From Streblospio benedicti (lineage: Eukaryota > Annelida > Polychaeta > Spionida > Spionidae), in NCBI GenBank assembly GCA_019095985.1, contig CM032660.1, positions 42,880,405-42,944,404 on the forward strand: a stretch of 64,000 nucleotides of DNA. Direction: 5' to 3'. The notes beneath the pieces were generated by a model that made no database searches, was not told where the DNA came from, and saw nothing but the letters and a program-made list of their open reading frames with translations. Every line of letters starts with the position of its first letter. Positions within the stretch are counted from its first letter, which is position 1. This document shows positions 12,067 through 25,400 of the stretch, one piece after another. Position numbers and translations under genes: made by a program.

Positions 12067-14386
12067 CCTAAAATATCAACACTTACAACCCCTACTAGGC
12101 ATTACAAAATAACAAATTTCTGACGTATTTCTCACTATCACAACTTGTCGTCATATTTGCAGCTGTTGACTCATTTATTGAGAGCAGACGTCGCCCGCAA
12201 AATACACAAGTGGAGCGGATCGATAAAAGTCTAAACACGGCGCCGCGAGTGAGAAATCGATACTTGCGCACGCATCGACGATTACACAACAAACAGAGAA
12301 TAGGGCAGACGAGAAGAAAAGAAACACTGCATAGTTGGCGTTAATAACCGGAAAGAGGATAAATATTTACGGACTGTTTAGTCATTTTTTGTGGGGAGAT
12401 ATATATCAATCGGAGAGTTGTTCTTATGCACAGTTCAATTGAGTGATTTGGATATATTGGGATTTTCGTGATTTAAAGGGACTGAGCGACGGATATTTCA
12501 GGACTTCACTCATTCTGTAAGTTCACACATAATAAGCTTAGTAATCGTGTATTGTCATATTTTTAGTCCCCTGTGGTTGTTAAACACCTAAATAGATTTT
12601 CCAGTTGATTGTATCCATCTAGTTCACTACAATCTGTGATCATATAGAAGATACCGGCTTGACATCTCTTGTTATATATTAATGTTCTTTTAATACCGTG
12701 AAGTATGGTATAAAATAAGTCTTGTTAAAGTCGTTCTGCCAATAAGGCCTAGACTACGGTAGATAGCGCACTTAATGCCATTTAAGATTCAAGCATTGGC
12801 ATGTTAGCAATTGTCAGGCAGTATTCACCCCAGCGACTTTGCATGGCTAAACTTACCGGTCAGTGTGGCATTTAAAGTGACCAAAGGTTCAACTCTTAAC
12901 AAGCTTGATTACGCCCCCCTTAACACCCCATCGTGGCACAATATTCCCCCGGAGAGTTGACCACCTTTCAAGTGACCGGCTTGGAATGGCTCGGTGTGAA
13001 TCAATCACGATGCCCACAACACGCAGTCGTGGGTTTTAATCAACAATTATGGCAGGGTAAATCGTGGTGCTTGTGAATTTTAAACCTCAGTGTGACAGTT
13101 GTGAACGTTCAATTATAGCAATAGAAGTGGGCTAATGAATTCCCAGTTCAATCCCGTCTGTAGTCAGTGGGGTGTCATTAATTTGGCCGATCTTAGTTCT
13201 ACCCACTTAACATTTATCACATCTTTCAAGTATTTTTTGATATTAATGTGCTCAAGTTTTCATTCATCATCATAGTTTAAGCTTATCTATTGGACCATTT
13301 TTTGAGATTTTGAGAGATCACCTGATATGAAGGTTTCATTTTCTTCCTATGACATTTCCCCCACAATGCGCTAGTCATTCACATAATGCGTGAACGAAAT
13401 AGATTTGGTTTCAATAGTTCAATACTCGCATGAATAAGTTTGTCTATCGTCATTAGGTTTTATTTATGCGCTATTCAATGTGTTTCGGGACAGTTTAAAA
13501 GGAACAGGAAAAAAAACTTTTAAAATAGGGCCTAAGAAAAATGATTGCTTGGTTCCGGTATCATTAAAACATGCAGATTTTGTACAGCTTTTGTACATTT
13601 ATGTATTGGCCAGGCCATGTATTAGTTGAAAGCTTAAAGGCAAAACAAAACAAAAATGTCCAAAGTAGTATTAAACTAGGTGGTGAAACAGGTTGTAACT
13701 GTGGCTAACCACTTGATATGGGAGCTGGCAGTGGTTGCACTGTACTCTGCCCGGGGCACCAGATGACACGATTTCTTACGCCTCTTCATTTGCATGTGTC
13801 ATCTTAATGCTTATAACTTGATTTTTTGCCTTAAGCAAGTTAATCACTAAAACTGATCCAACGTGTTCATTGAACAGACCAAGCCACCTGCAAACTTGTC
13901 TAGATTTTAGAGTTTAATCATGTTCATATATACATATAAAACTTGGCAGTTCATGAAGCTAACTATACGTATGTAGAGATTTAATAGAGGCCGTGAAAGG
14001 GATTTTAACCACTGAAACACATGTAGTCTTTAAGATTATTTTATTCTATTGCTGAGTCAAGTCTCTATTTCATGCTTTGTACGTTGATAAAAATTTACCA
14101 TGTATAATAGTATTGCAACTTGAACATATACAATGCTATACAATAGAAGACTTTAGCTGCAGGTATAATGGAAGCATTACTGCTGCTATGCTAAGTATTG
14201 AATGTATTGCAGGCAATTTCTAATAGCATTCCCCGTGATCATAACACTTCCATGCATTACATTTCTCCCACCTGCAAAAGGAACATAATCTATCCTCCAA
14301 ACATTGTCAGCCTGTGTCTATTGTTCCCGGTTATCTGATACAGGCTCTGTGTCTGTCTCCCTTAAAACGTGAACCCAAAGAAATAA
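12067..14386. other. No gene seen; possible untranslated exon near 12.4-12.5 kb
   Basis: The stretch 12170-12300 is unusually rich in CpG for its surroundings, and a perfect GTAAGT donor sits at 12517. A 5' untranslated exon ending at 12516 is possible but unsupported by any partner. The rest is AT-rich with no coding signal. Confidence 0.25.
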
Positions 14387-14573
14387 TACAGTAGAACCTC
14401 TACATCATGACACCTCGGGTGCTGACCTCAAATGGTCCGAATAGAGAGGTGGCCTCTTTATGGAGGTCCATGATGGTCTGAAGTGTGGTGTTGGAGATTC
14501 GGTATCTGGTGAAATGGCCTTTAATTATAGAGGTGGTCTTAACAGAGAGGTCTTAATTGAAGGTTCTACTGTA
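14387..14573. mobile_element. MITE with TACAGTAGAACCT terminal inverted repeats
   Basis: A 187-bp element begins TACAGTAGAACCT and ends AGGTTCTACTGTA, exact inverted repeats of 13 bp. The inside has related GAGAGGTGG and GAGGTGGTC words. It has no coding capacity. Partial relatives with the words AGTACAGTAGAA and AGTACAGTGGAACCT lie at about 34760-34990. Confidence 0.85.
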
Positions 14574-15504
14574 CATATCTGCGTATGAAGCGGGCATTGA
14601 AGCATGTACCTTGTATTGTGGTTCTTGTATAATGGCAAATACCTAACATGGCTTTTATAGTTATTATTTATAGTTATTGAGGAATACAACTGGCAACAAG
14701 CTATGTCTCTCTCACTTTGTTACCAATAATCTGGCTGCTGTTCATATTGCAACGTCAGCTAAAACTTGTAGCTTTAAAGCACCAGTCGAATATTCACTTT
14801 GCTGTTGAAGATCTATGAAAATTACCCGATGGAAGCGATGATTCTACCCTTAAAAGACAAACTTGCACATATTATAACAGGCCACATCACAACTGACTAA
14901 TCTCCAACCGTCACGAACCTCTGACACTAGCTTTATCACAGTCACATTCAGAGAAATGTCAGCTAATAGTGACCACACAGTGTGAGGACCACTACAAACA
15001 CGTGACCTTCACAGTGACGTCAGTGACGGGACGTGCTAGTGTGGTTTCTCATCTGCCCCACCACCAGGTGCCAGTCGGCAGGAGAATTAGCCGTCATTAA
15101 GTCATTATAAGTGATTAAACGCTTAAAGTTTTTGGTTATTATGTTAGTTGAATTGGCTTTTTAGTGCGTTAGACTCAGGCGCTTTAGACTTATGTCTCTT
15201 TTCTTTAAAAGATCTGCCTTTATATTTTTGAAAATAACTTGGAAATTTTTCATTGAACCATACCCCACATTATCTTTATGATAACGACTTTATAGCCTGG
15301 CGAGTTTACACCATTGAACTTATATTCAGCCGATTGCTCAATGGCTGAGAGTGCAAATTGAGACATAAATCGATCGTCTGATTGATGATTTCTGACTCAC
15401 GTCGTTTAACCGCCTTTTACAGAACAACCTGCTGTTTTTCTTCAAAACTCAGCAATCAGCCTGTGCTTTATGGTTATCATATTTCTACATCAGCCTGTTT
15501 CAAG
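14574..15504. other. No gene seen
   Basis: Non-coding. It contains one perfect CRE palindrome, TGACGTCA, at 15015-15022. Such sites recur in this window, partly inside repeats, so no function is claimed. Confidence 0.35.
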
Positions 15505-15590
15505 GGGATGCGAAACCTTAATGGTTAGGGGCTTTTAGTCCAGAAGGTAGTGTGTTCAACTCCCGGTCGGATCTAGTGATGGTTGTGTGT
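15505..15590 (+). mobile_element. SINE head (tRNA-like A and B boxes)
   Basis: An A-box-like AATGGTTAGGGGC and a B-box-like GTTCAACTCCC lie about 35 bp apart, then the sequence leaves tRNA similarity. The element may extend several hundred bases to the right. Confidence 0.45.
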
Positions 15591-16429
15591 AAATACTCAT
15601 CTCTAACAGATAGCACATTGCTCTACGGTATTTAAGTGTTAAGTAGGTACAGGTCAGGCTAGCGAGCGCTATTGTGAGTGGTGAGAATCACTCGCTACAG
15701 CGCAGGGAGTTGAGAATCTGTGTGTGCTGCCAAAATGATGACAACAGTGATTAAGGGACTGTAAATTAGCACCAATCGTGCCCCCGCTCTTGGACGAGCG
15801 CCAAGGATGCGGGTTTTACCCTCATTCAGTGAGCAGTTGAAAAGGCGCGGCACTCATTCGCACAAAATGTACATGCTCAGGTGAGTGCAATATGGTGTTA
15901 TTGGGGACGCCGTGTCAATGGCTGATTTGCATCTCACCAGGTCCCGTAAATCACCTATTGGGTGTGGGATCTGGGTGGGGAGGGCAGCACTTTATTCCAG
16001 ATTATGGATATACTGGCGAGTTTACCCATGAAAAAATGTTCGTCCACTGTATAAGGATGTTTGTCGGGAAATGATAACATGTGGAAATGAAATAAGTGAG
16101 GTTAAACGATTTCTTATGGAAACACTAGGCCATGATACATGTGATGTTTGTCGTATACTGATAAGAAATGAGAACGAGAGCGCCAGGATACATTCAGTGA
16201 TAGAAGAGAACGAGAGCTCAGGTGAGTGCATCAGCTCCTAGCACCAACACCATTGTGTGGTTGGGAGAACAGTGTTAATGGTCAACTCGCGTGAAACCAA
16301 AGCTGCCAACATTGCATTTAAATGACACCCACTCCAGTAATAACGGTCTGTGCCGTGCGACCATCTGCCCGCCCAGAGAAATAGCCGTGATTTTCTCCAT
16401 CACCTGTGCATATCACGTTTTGATTATAG

Positions 16430-16790
16430 GTTCTGAACAATTCATTCCCTGAAGCACCAATTTCTCAGGTATAAACCCCCACAAAATGACCCTTTAAAAT
16501 ATTCCACTGTGTCTATTGTTTTGTTTTAATTTATTTCTTTTAAACAGGGGAAAATGCTTTTTTATATAGTAAAGTACATATATTACATGAAATGATGTAT
16601 GCTGAATAAAAATGACTCTGAACAATTCATCTCCCAGAGCACCAATTTCTCATGTATAAACGCTCGCAAAATGGCCGCCTTTAAAATAAACCACGTAGGT
16701 TATTATATTTGTTTGATTTGTTTTATTTTTTTAACACAACAAAGCCTTTTTTATATAATAAAGTATATATATAACACATTCTGGCTGAAA
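16430..16790. repeat. Tandem duplication, unit about 183 bp
   Basis: Two adjacent diverged copies (16430-16612 and 16613-16790). Both begin TCTGAACAATTCAT, pass through CACCAATTTCTCA and end in a TTTTTTATATA-T-AAGTA block. Confidence 0.75.
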
Positions 16791-19700
16791 ATCACCTGCT
16801 AGCCATTACCACCCTTTTACAGGCATTAGTCATTTTACAGAGGTTGCACTGTATTCCAGAGTCCATGTTGTTTTCACCTTGTCCAACACGTTGTCGTGAG
16901 GGTCCAGACGTGTGATGCTCGTAAATCCCTGAGGCTCTACACGCTAAACATGGAAATATAGAAATCAGTGCTGACAAGCGATATTGAGATGTTACGTAAT
17001 CACAGATGGGGACTTTAATAACACAACTATTACTATTGCCAAAAGAGTTGACACCTTTCGTTAAACAGCAAATCGTCTTGATGGTAGATGAAGCTAGTAG
17101 AACTAGTTGACACATATTATCCTATTCCTCTGACGCAAAAAATAATAATCTTCCATCACACAAAATCACATTTTGGCCAGCATGAAGAGAACGCCACAAG
17201 CACCATGGTGGTTTTACAATGCGTGCTTACTTCCTGTGGAGAGTTTGCCATTTGATTTGACTTGATATGATTCATTCATAAAAGTAATTCAACATGTTAA
17301 AATGCACATTACAACAAGTTTAAAATAAACTAGAATATGAAATAGCTAGACAAGCAAAACATGAGGAAATACTGATACTACTGCCAATAGATACAAGTAA
17401 GTCATTGTGCAAAACATGAAACATTACAAAAAGGGTGGCAATAAAACTATTGTAACTAAAACCACCAATTATTTGGTTTATTGTGGACGGGCAGTAAGTT
17501 CCTTCTGGTCCTGCATGTGGCGAGTTGACGCGTTGTTTTGTCTGGGCCTGAAGTCACGAAGTCTCACCCCGGGAACTTCCGCCAGAGTCCGTGGTATTGA
17601 CACACCACAAAAGACCCGTGTTTTTTTCAATGTTGTACGTGCACTTTTGACCCCAGGATATCGCCATGAATGCCTGTTGAAGAATATTAAATACTTCTTC
17701 ACACCGCCAAAGGATGATGATCATGTTTTGTTATTGAAAAGTGAGAAGTGTTGCCTAGAAGGCATTTTAAATAGCCACAGGGTGTATTTTATGGCTGGTA
17801 GATATCTACTTCATATATACAAATGTCAAAATTAGATTTGGATATAAGTATACAAGTAGTAAGAATGTATGACGTACAGAAGTATTAAGAATGTGTGGGA
17901 AAGTGGAGTAACCCCCCAAAAAGTGTCATTGTATGATACTCAGTGACGCGGGTATTATTGTACGTACACTGGCCGGTGCTATTGAGTATCGCCCATTCAA
18001 GAAACGCTCATTCTCAACTCAACTCAGTCAATTGCAAATTTTAACAGGCACAAATCTAATTGAAGTGCTGCGCTGACACAGTTTCCAGGATTATTGATTT
18101 TCGGCGACAGGTGTTTTAGGTATTGATCGCCAGGAAAATATAAGGCGCTAAAAACACGGAACAGTTCAAATTACAGTTTATAAATATTGGTTTCTATTAT
18201 ACATTTAAAACTAATAACTTTGGGGGTAAAACAAATTTTGATTACACCATTCAAATTTGCCTTGTTCCAAGGCCCAATTTCACTTCATATTCCCATTTTG
18301 AACACGTCATACCGCATAAGAATGCCAGCGGAAGTAGTGTTTGTTGTTTGTGAACAATTTACTGATCACGTGGTAAGCAGCCTCCCTCTGGTTTCGAGAT
18401 GACAGACTTGTGAAAAAATTGCATTTCTCCCCGTTGAAACGCTCACCTCAGGAGTGCGTATCGTGATTTCACAGAATTCTGATTGATCTGTCACCACCAG
18501 ATGTTCCGCGAGTAAGCAAATAATCGATGCTGCCCAGAAATTATCGATAGAGGCATTGACCGCGGCGCGTATGTTGTGGTACAGAAAGAAGTAGTGATCA
18601 TCATCACAGTTTGTAACCATAATAAGGTCATATTACTTTTATTACGGACAAATATTAGATCCAGAATTTATCATATATGGATATATGATGTGTGTGCACG
18701 GGCGAGTGTGAAAAGAGGGGTAGGGGTGCTTCCCGGCATGCTCGTGCACTCATGTGACATTCAAATTGCAAGGACATGTATGTGAACGTCAAGCACTGGT
18801 AGATATAGGTTTTCAGACTTAGTAAAGGGGGCGCGCAACTGAAGAATTCCACCAGTTTCACACACTATATATCTTTGTTCTTATTCTTTGGTTTCTTCCT
18901 TTTTCATTTACCTAACATAGATTATTATTTTTTTTTTGATGGGGGGAGGTGAGTGTTTCAGTCTTGTAAAATGGATTGTATATCGGAGTACGGCATTGAC
19001 GTCTCAGATTGGACGCATCCTTTTAATATTTTATAATATCTGTGCTCCCGCACAAAGTCACTATTTGAAATTTCAGAATTTTTACTTACACCACAATAAA
19101 TAGTCTCTCCACACTGCCTGCATTATCTCTCGTGATCTCAAGTGACACTTACACCTATTCCGTTTTTATGGTAGCCTCCGGGTGTTTTACAAAACGGGCG
19201 TGAAGAGTAGGGACATGGCAAGAGAAAGACCTCAATGTCTGTATGTGTGCTGTATGATCTATATGTCGCGATGTCCCCCACATGAGCTGTGATCACCCAT
19301 GTCCGATGCTCCTACAGTATGACAGCGGAAGCGGTGGCGCCCTCAACGTATTGTCTGTTATGCCAGACGACTTCTATAACCGGATGTAGCGTTTGTAAAT
19401 ACGCAAGTCACATACAGAAGCTCGCAGGGACTGGACGTTATTAGAGGGCGGAAATGACGAAATTAAAACAAAAAACAAAAAACGACCAATAGTCTCGTGC
19501 AACCACAAAGGCGCTTTAGTGCATTCGAAAAATAGCAGGTAACAATTTAAATTCTGCCAATACTAAACTGATAACAAGTACTAATAAAACAATGAAGATT
19601 AAACGGGGCATAGAAAAGCGGAAACATTAAAATCGAAGATAGTCGTAACTTTTGAATCAGAAGTGACTCCCGCTAACCTAGATATCTGTCATGTTATGTC

Positions 19701-19930
19701 ACTGTGCATTCACCGTGCTGGTGCAATCTTCTATCCTTCAATGTTCTCACTGTATAAAAGCGGGGAAAGGATGGGGAAAAGAGATTGTGTTTATAAGGGT
19801 GTGTGTGTGAACGCTCCAACCTCCCTAGGCACGGGCATGAGAATTTATCTGAGTAATCGAGCAGACTGGTAGGTAGGTTTGAATCCTATTAACGTGTACG
19901 ATACTCCCCCCCCCCCACGGAATCCTGTTC
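16791..19930. other. No supported gene
   Basis: There are open frames of up to 142 codons (17407-17835), but neither strand shows a recognisable domain, splice borders or a related copy. The stretch 17490-17620 is more GC-rich than its surroundings. The block at 19800-19890 contains a B-box-like GGTTTGAATCC and could be another SINE. Runs of C occur near 19905. Confidence 0.35.
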
Positions 19931-19975
19931 GTGACGCAATATGCAAATGAGGACCTCACGACGCGTGACGTCACT
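19931..19975. promoter_or_regulatory. Candidate regulatory cluster: octamer plus CRE
   Basis: ATGCAAAT (19941-19948) and TGACGTCA (19966-19973) lie within 35 bp in a CpG-richer stretch (about 19880-20200). They match the POU-factor octamer and the CREB/ATF palindrome. The nearest recognised gene starts 9 kb away, so the target is unknown. Confidence 0.25.
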
Positions 19976-21719
19976 AGTCGTCTGGTGATTCACGTTTTAC
20001 CCGGAAACGCTCAGTCATTGAACTGCTGACAGGTCGTGACGGGAGCGAATGATTGACAGCAAGACACAGACAATGGCGGCGTTGGGTTTTCACTGGCGCC
20101 GGACTTGTCAATCAATGGATTAGTGGTAATCCGTGGTGTTACGTCATAGAGCGGAGCAACGCGACACTCGGCGTATTGGCGTGGGAATTAAATGATCAAT
20201 GGGGCTGATGATGTGATTCATAGGCACCTGATAAATCATACTGATAGTCAATCAGGTGTAGGGTGGTTGGAGGTTGACACCGCTCAACAATTCTGTGAGA
20301 TCCAAAAGTGAAACCCCACCTCGAAGTCGTTTTGGGTTTTAAAAAAGAACGTCTCCACAGGTTGTGGGTCTCAAGTTGATCGCCCTGTTTTTTCTTGTAA
20401 CCTTAATGCACGTAAATTAGATTTAAACTCATATAAGGCAATATTTCAGGATTTCGTTAGAAATAGGACAGTTGTCGTTTAGACAATAAAATTGTTCTCT
20501 TGCTTTGAGATACGTTTACCAGTTGTTGTGCATTTGTGCATATCAGAATCTTACACACATGTTGATCAAAAGGTTAAAATGCTGATAAGAATGGTACATG
20601 TACAATCCGCAAATATGTATATAGTATTTACTAAAAGTAAACGCAGCATCTAACTTGATAAGTATTTTGAGTTGAGTATGATTTAATGCATTGCTTCAAT
20701 TGAGTAGTAGTTGATCTTCAGAACATCGTGCCGAGCATGCTACATTTGTGTCAAGTATTGGAAACCTATCGATTGGACTTCGGTGTTTCCATTTAAATTT
20801 GCCATATGAAATGGAGCGTGAAGTTTTATCCGTTATTTATTGGCCTTTTGTATTTACGTTTTATCACTTTGTTCATGGTGGTTTAATGACTTTTTATAAA
20901 ACGTTAAGTTTTATCTAATTATTCCTACATTCATCCGCAATATTAATTTGCATTTAGACTTCATGCATTGTGTGCATTTCGATCAAGTCTGAGTCTCTTT
21001 GTCCATGCGTTTATTATTCACAATAGGATTTGCAATATCTGGCCATGCCCATTGTACGTCTTATTATATTTAATATAATAAGACATAGCAGAATCAATAT
21101 GCCTTATTAATAATACGGTATATTGATCCTGCTAAGAAAAGGAGTTTTATGTTTGAAATCAATGTAAATCTAAACACTGCAATATGATACATCACGCTCA
21201 TATTAATGGTGGAATCCTCACACACAGACCTTGAGTTTTGCCTCACACACCCATTGATAAAATATGAAATTGTCAGAAGAACCGAGAAAGTTATTTTGTA
21301 GACAATTGCCCGCAAAAAAAAACGTTTTTTTTTTTTAAAGCTGAGCATCCCACCAGCCCGGCTACCCCTCTGCAGGTCACCTGCCTGAGACAGGCTTCGT
21401 AAATTTGCTGTAAAGAACATCATAATCAACCGATCTAGAGACAGTATCCATCGTGTAACCACAACAATGATCAGATAAAAAAGAAACATTACCTCTATTT
21501 TGTTGGACCTGTCTCGGCTGCTTTACGAACGTCATGCATGGAATGGTAGGAATGTAAATAACACACGGATTGTGTTGGTTTAGCTCTCATGGCATGGACA
21601 CTCGCGACTCCTGCGTCGCTCACACCCAAAAAATGCATGGCCCCTATTTGGTCACACTGTCAACACTCTGGTTTCTCGTATTTGGTGGAAGTTATTGCCA
21701 TAGAATACCCGGCAATTTA
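19976..21719. other. No gene seen; contains a perfect palindrome at 21058-21084
   Basis: AT-rich DNA. At 21058-21084 a 13-bp arm (GTCTTATTATATT) is followed by one T and its exact reverse complement. Open frames here show no domain. Confidence 0.4.
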
Positions 21720-21880
21720 TACTCTGGGATTGTTCACAAATGACGTCATTGGTGGAGGGGGGGGGGGTGGGTGTTCGGAGAAAGATGACAAATGATGAAG
21801 GGGGGGGGGGATTCAGAGAAAAATGACGTCATGTCGGACTGTGAGGGTGGGGGGCAGACGTAAAAAAGTGCTCTTTTTAA
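21720..21880. repeat. G-rich dispersed repeat
   Basis: The order GGGAT-GTTCACAAATGACGTCA, a G-run, then GATGACAAA and another G-run is shared with 6819-6930 and 11124-11230, both inside the segmental duplication. It is therefore a third, diverged copy of a dispersed repeat. The G-runs could form quadruplexes. Confidence 0.6.
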
Positions 21881-22262
21881 TAGTATTCCAATGGAATTGT
21901 ATTAAATGCAACATATCAATATGTTGTGAATGTTTTGTTGTTGTTGCTGTTGTTGTTGTCGATCCCTTAGCAATGTGTCTGCATACTTGCTAAAGAAATG
22001 CGCTAATATACAATAGATAAATACATCATATCTACTTAATTGTGTCAAGCGACCTGGGAGCCAATCCCGGGCCGTACATATGTAGAAGCACTCCAACAAG
22101 TGGAAGCGTTTGGCGGCAAAAAACGCTGTGCTTGCTGAGCAAACCGAAGTGTTTACCCGGGACCCGGATGTAGCAATGCTGAGTGGGCGTGTCATTCTGG
22201 TCAAATAGCACGTTTTATGTGGTAAAATGTTCTATTTGACCGTATCTTTTTGGATGATCACA

Positions 22263-22457
22263 TTATGTAGAGGGCGGTATATACAATTTAGTGAGATTTG
22301 AGAGTCGGGTTTTTAATTCATTGAGAATTCAATTCATTTCAACTAATTGAGATCAATTGATTGAGATTTGAGAAAAGGGCTTTTGCATTGAGATTTGTAA
22401 CATTAATTCATTGAGATTTTGAAATCAAGAGGTGGTATATACCCCCTCTATGTACTT
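22263..22457. mobile_element. MITE-like element with imperfect terminal inverted repeats
   Basis: The left end TATGTAGAGGGCGGTATATAC is inverted at the right end as GGTATATACCCCCTCTATGTA, with few mismatches. The inside repeats GAGATTTGAG and ATTCATTGAG words. No coding capacity. Confidence 0.6.
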
Positions 22458-25400
22458 CAAGAGCATATCATTGGTATGCAACAACTATAATACTTTACAT
22501 TGTTTACATATTAATATGCAATCCCTGCCTATAACTGACAATGCAACGTTTAACAATGGCTTATTGAATTTTGTACAGTGTGGTAATTAATGAATGATAC
22601 GAAATGTCATGCATCTGTGGATGGATTTCCAAGAATGCCGTCACGCATGGATGATCATGGATGACTGTCTCTGCCACCATTGTCAATCTTCAATACTCCT
22701 TTCTGGTCCCCTTCTTGCATTGTTGCTTGGATGATATTTGCCCAATCAATGCTGACTGTACAGGACAGGTTATGGCGGGATACGGTGATTAATTATGAAG
22801 CAAAGATACAAATGCAGTTATTGATGGGACCAACAAGAGAACAGTTCTGTATATGAATGTTCAGCAGCAGATTCAGGTTTTCAACAAGTTTGGTTTGGTT
22901 GGCTTTGGGAGTATGATTAAACAGTCAATGAAATCCATGTAGCAATGTCGTGAACCCATGTGTGAATGCGAGACGGTCTCACTCTCACGGGTCTGACAGC
23001 AATATTTATTAGACTATTGCTATTTAAATATAAATCAGAAGGATATATTTTAGATCATGTAATGTGCTAAGATCTTTCACCTGAAGTCTTTGTGTCATCC
23101 GTGATATTGCCCTGGAGACTTTACTACATATATCAACTGAACTATCAATTGTAAAAGTATCATTCACTCACTTTCCAAATGATGTGGACATTGCATACAG
23201 TTTATTACGTCATAACTTCGTGAATCTTAATGTATGAAGAAAAACATTGAAAGAATTCTTTTTAGATTAGCTGGGAAAGGCCGCCACCGCGAGCCCTGAA
23301 TAAGTAATTGTGAGCAATAGTTACTACATCTGTTCTCTGTTTTATACATTATAAAAAGTATAAAACTTTATTATTATATGAAACAAATAAGATAACCATA
23401 AAACAAATTGTCAATAATATGACTAGTGTGTTGAAGACAATTGAGAAGTCAAGCAGCATTCCCCATGCACCAGATTCAATCTGTCTGTGTCGGATCTCTC
23501 CACCAATCACATGTATTTCCACTGTTTGGTTAGAAAACGTCTCCAGCAAACAAAGATGAGGAATTCGGGGCAAATATGTAAAACGTGTGAATATGTATTG
23601 TGTGTATTTATACAACATGTCTGTTGACTGTTATGGGAATGTGCACTTTTAGCATAGCAGACGTTGCCCTTATTCTACCTTCTTTATGTTGACATTTGTT
23701 CAAAGATCGCAGGACTTGTATAGGAGTTGAGGTGAATTAGAGAGGCGTGGTGTTAGATGAACCAAATAGAATGGGAATTTTTACATGCAGTTATTATCAT
23801 AGGTTATATAGATCTATATAAATAACCTATTGTGTTAGGTTGAATATTCTTTGGCTATAAGAGGATTTATATCATGATATATGCCAATTTATGAATTCAT
23901 GATTATACAGAATAGAATTGAACGGTCCAAGGACAATTTTATGAAGAAAAGACCCAAGATTATCTCGAATGGTGAAGTGTTTAAAAATATAGATATATTG
24001 CCCCCCCCCCCCCCGGAGACGTAACCCTTCTATAAGAACAGAGGCTAAGTAATGATTTTAGAATCACCACGGACCCACTTCACAGTAGCATGGTGGTATA
24101 CAATGTAGACAGATGAATCCTGTAGATGGGATAACTTTGGAGGAGTTTTTATACTGTTTAATAATTAGTTCCAATGAAAGATTGTAGGCTTCTTATCAAT
24201 ACCATTCAGATACAAATGCATTACACGCGCCACTTCAGCCAACAATGATTTGACATTTTACAAGGAAGTTGCTGAACATAAAACGAACCAACGGTTTTGT
24301 GAACGACATAATTTCACAATTATCTGCCATATCCATCTTTTTTGTAAAGAAATTTAGTCTTCTTTTTATAATGACACGGTACATTTGATGTCTGTATTTG
24401 CCAGTCAATGTTTGTTGATAAAAGTGGGGCCGAGAAGGTTTTTTTGCTGTAGATATTTTAAAGCGCATAGTAATGACTGTCGTTTACTTTTTTATTATTA
24501 TGTCAATCAAATTTCATTAATCTAAGACACTAGCGGACCAACCCTACACCTCTCCAATCATGTACAATGCACCAGTTGTATATACGTCTATGTAATGGGT
24601 CACGCCACACGGCATGGACACTTCTACAGTGAAAGGTTCACCGATAGTTTTGACTTTCTGTCCACTGTGTATAGCGAGTCCACCATCAAATAATTGCTGC
24701 CTTAGGGAGTAAATTTTACGTTGGAAAAGTGGCCATGCTCTGGTCACCCCCTGCACCACACGGGACTGCAACTGGTTCACAACTCGCACCACCCTAGAGT
24801 GGACCATTTTACCTGCTTCAGTTGCAGAGGCTGGCTCTGTAGGTGAATGCAAGAGTCCGCTCAAATCACTGGCTAACTCGCATCTGCATTTTACTCCTCT
24901 GGGGTGCTCTGCAGATTAAATACCTAGACTAGACATAGGCCCCAATCCTACACCCCAGCATATAATTATAATGCCAATATGAGGATGGCTCAAAAGCATT
25001 CCAAAACCACTCCAAACATCGTACAACGGTAATCATATGAGAGAGGTAAGGTAGGACGAACACCAGCAATGTGACAACGCACCTGTGCTGTGCGTCCTGT
25101 TTCCCCTCTGGCCTGCCCTGTACCGTGGAGTGGAGCCCCTACCCCGTGGTGGCGGTGGAGGGCTGGGGGCGCCCCGGACCCGCTACCAGGCTGTGGGGTG
25201 TTGGATGGTGTACGCTAACAGATGCTGTAGAGGAAATGGTCATAGAAACAATTCACTTGATGTCTATCTATGTTTGCCAGTCCCATACGAACTCAGTAGT
25301 GCAGTTAGGGGTGGAAGGAGGGAGGGTACGGGAGACTGGGTAACATATCTGGACTTTGATGGGGAATGCTGATTAATGGTAGGACTGGGTCTGGTTTGTA

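Noticed and set aside
17407-17835. 142-codon open frame
   Set aside because: No domain, no splice partner and no copy elsewhere in the window; the reverse strand is open over part of it too, so it looks like chance in a slightly GC-richer patch.
24544-24864. 106-codon minus-strand frame ending in an MPCGVTHYIDVYTTGALY-like stretch
   Set aside because: The composition looks protein-like, but I could not assign it to a family or find flanking exons, so I did not call a gene.
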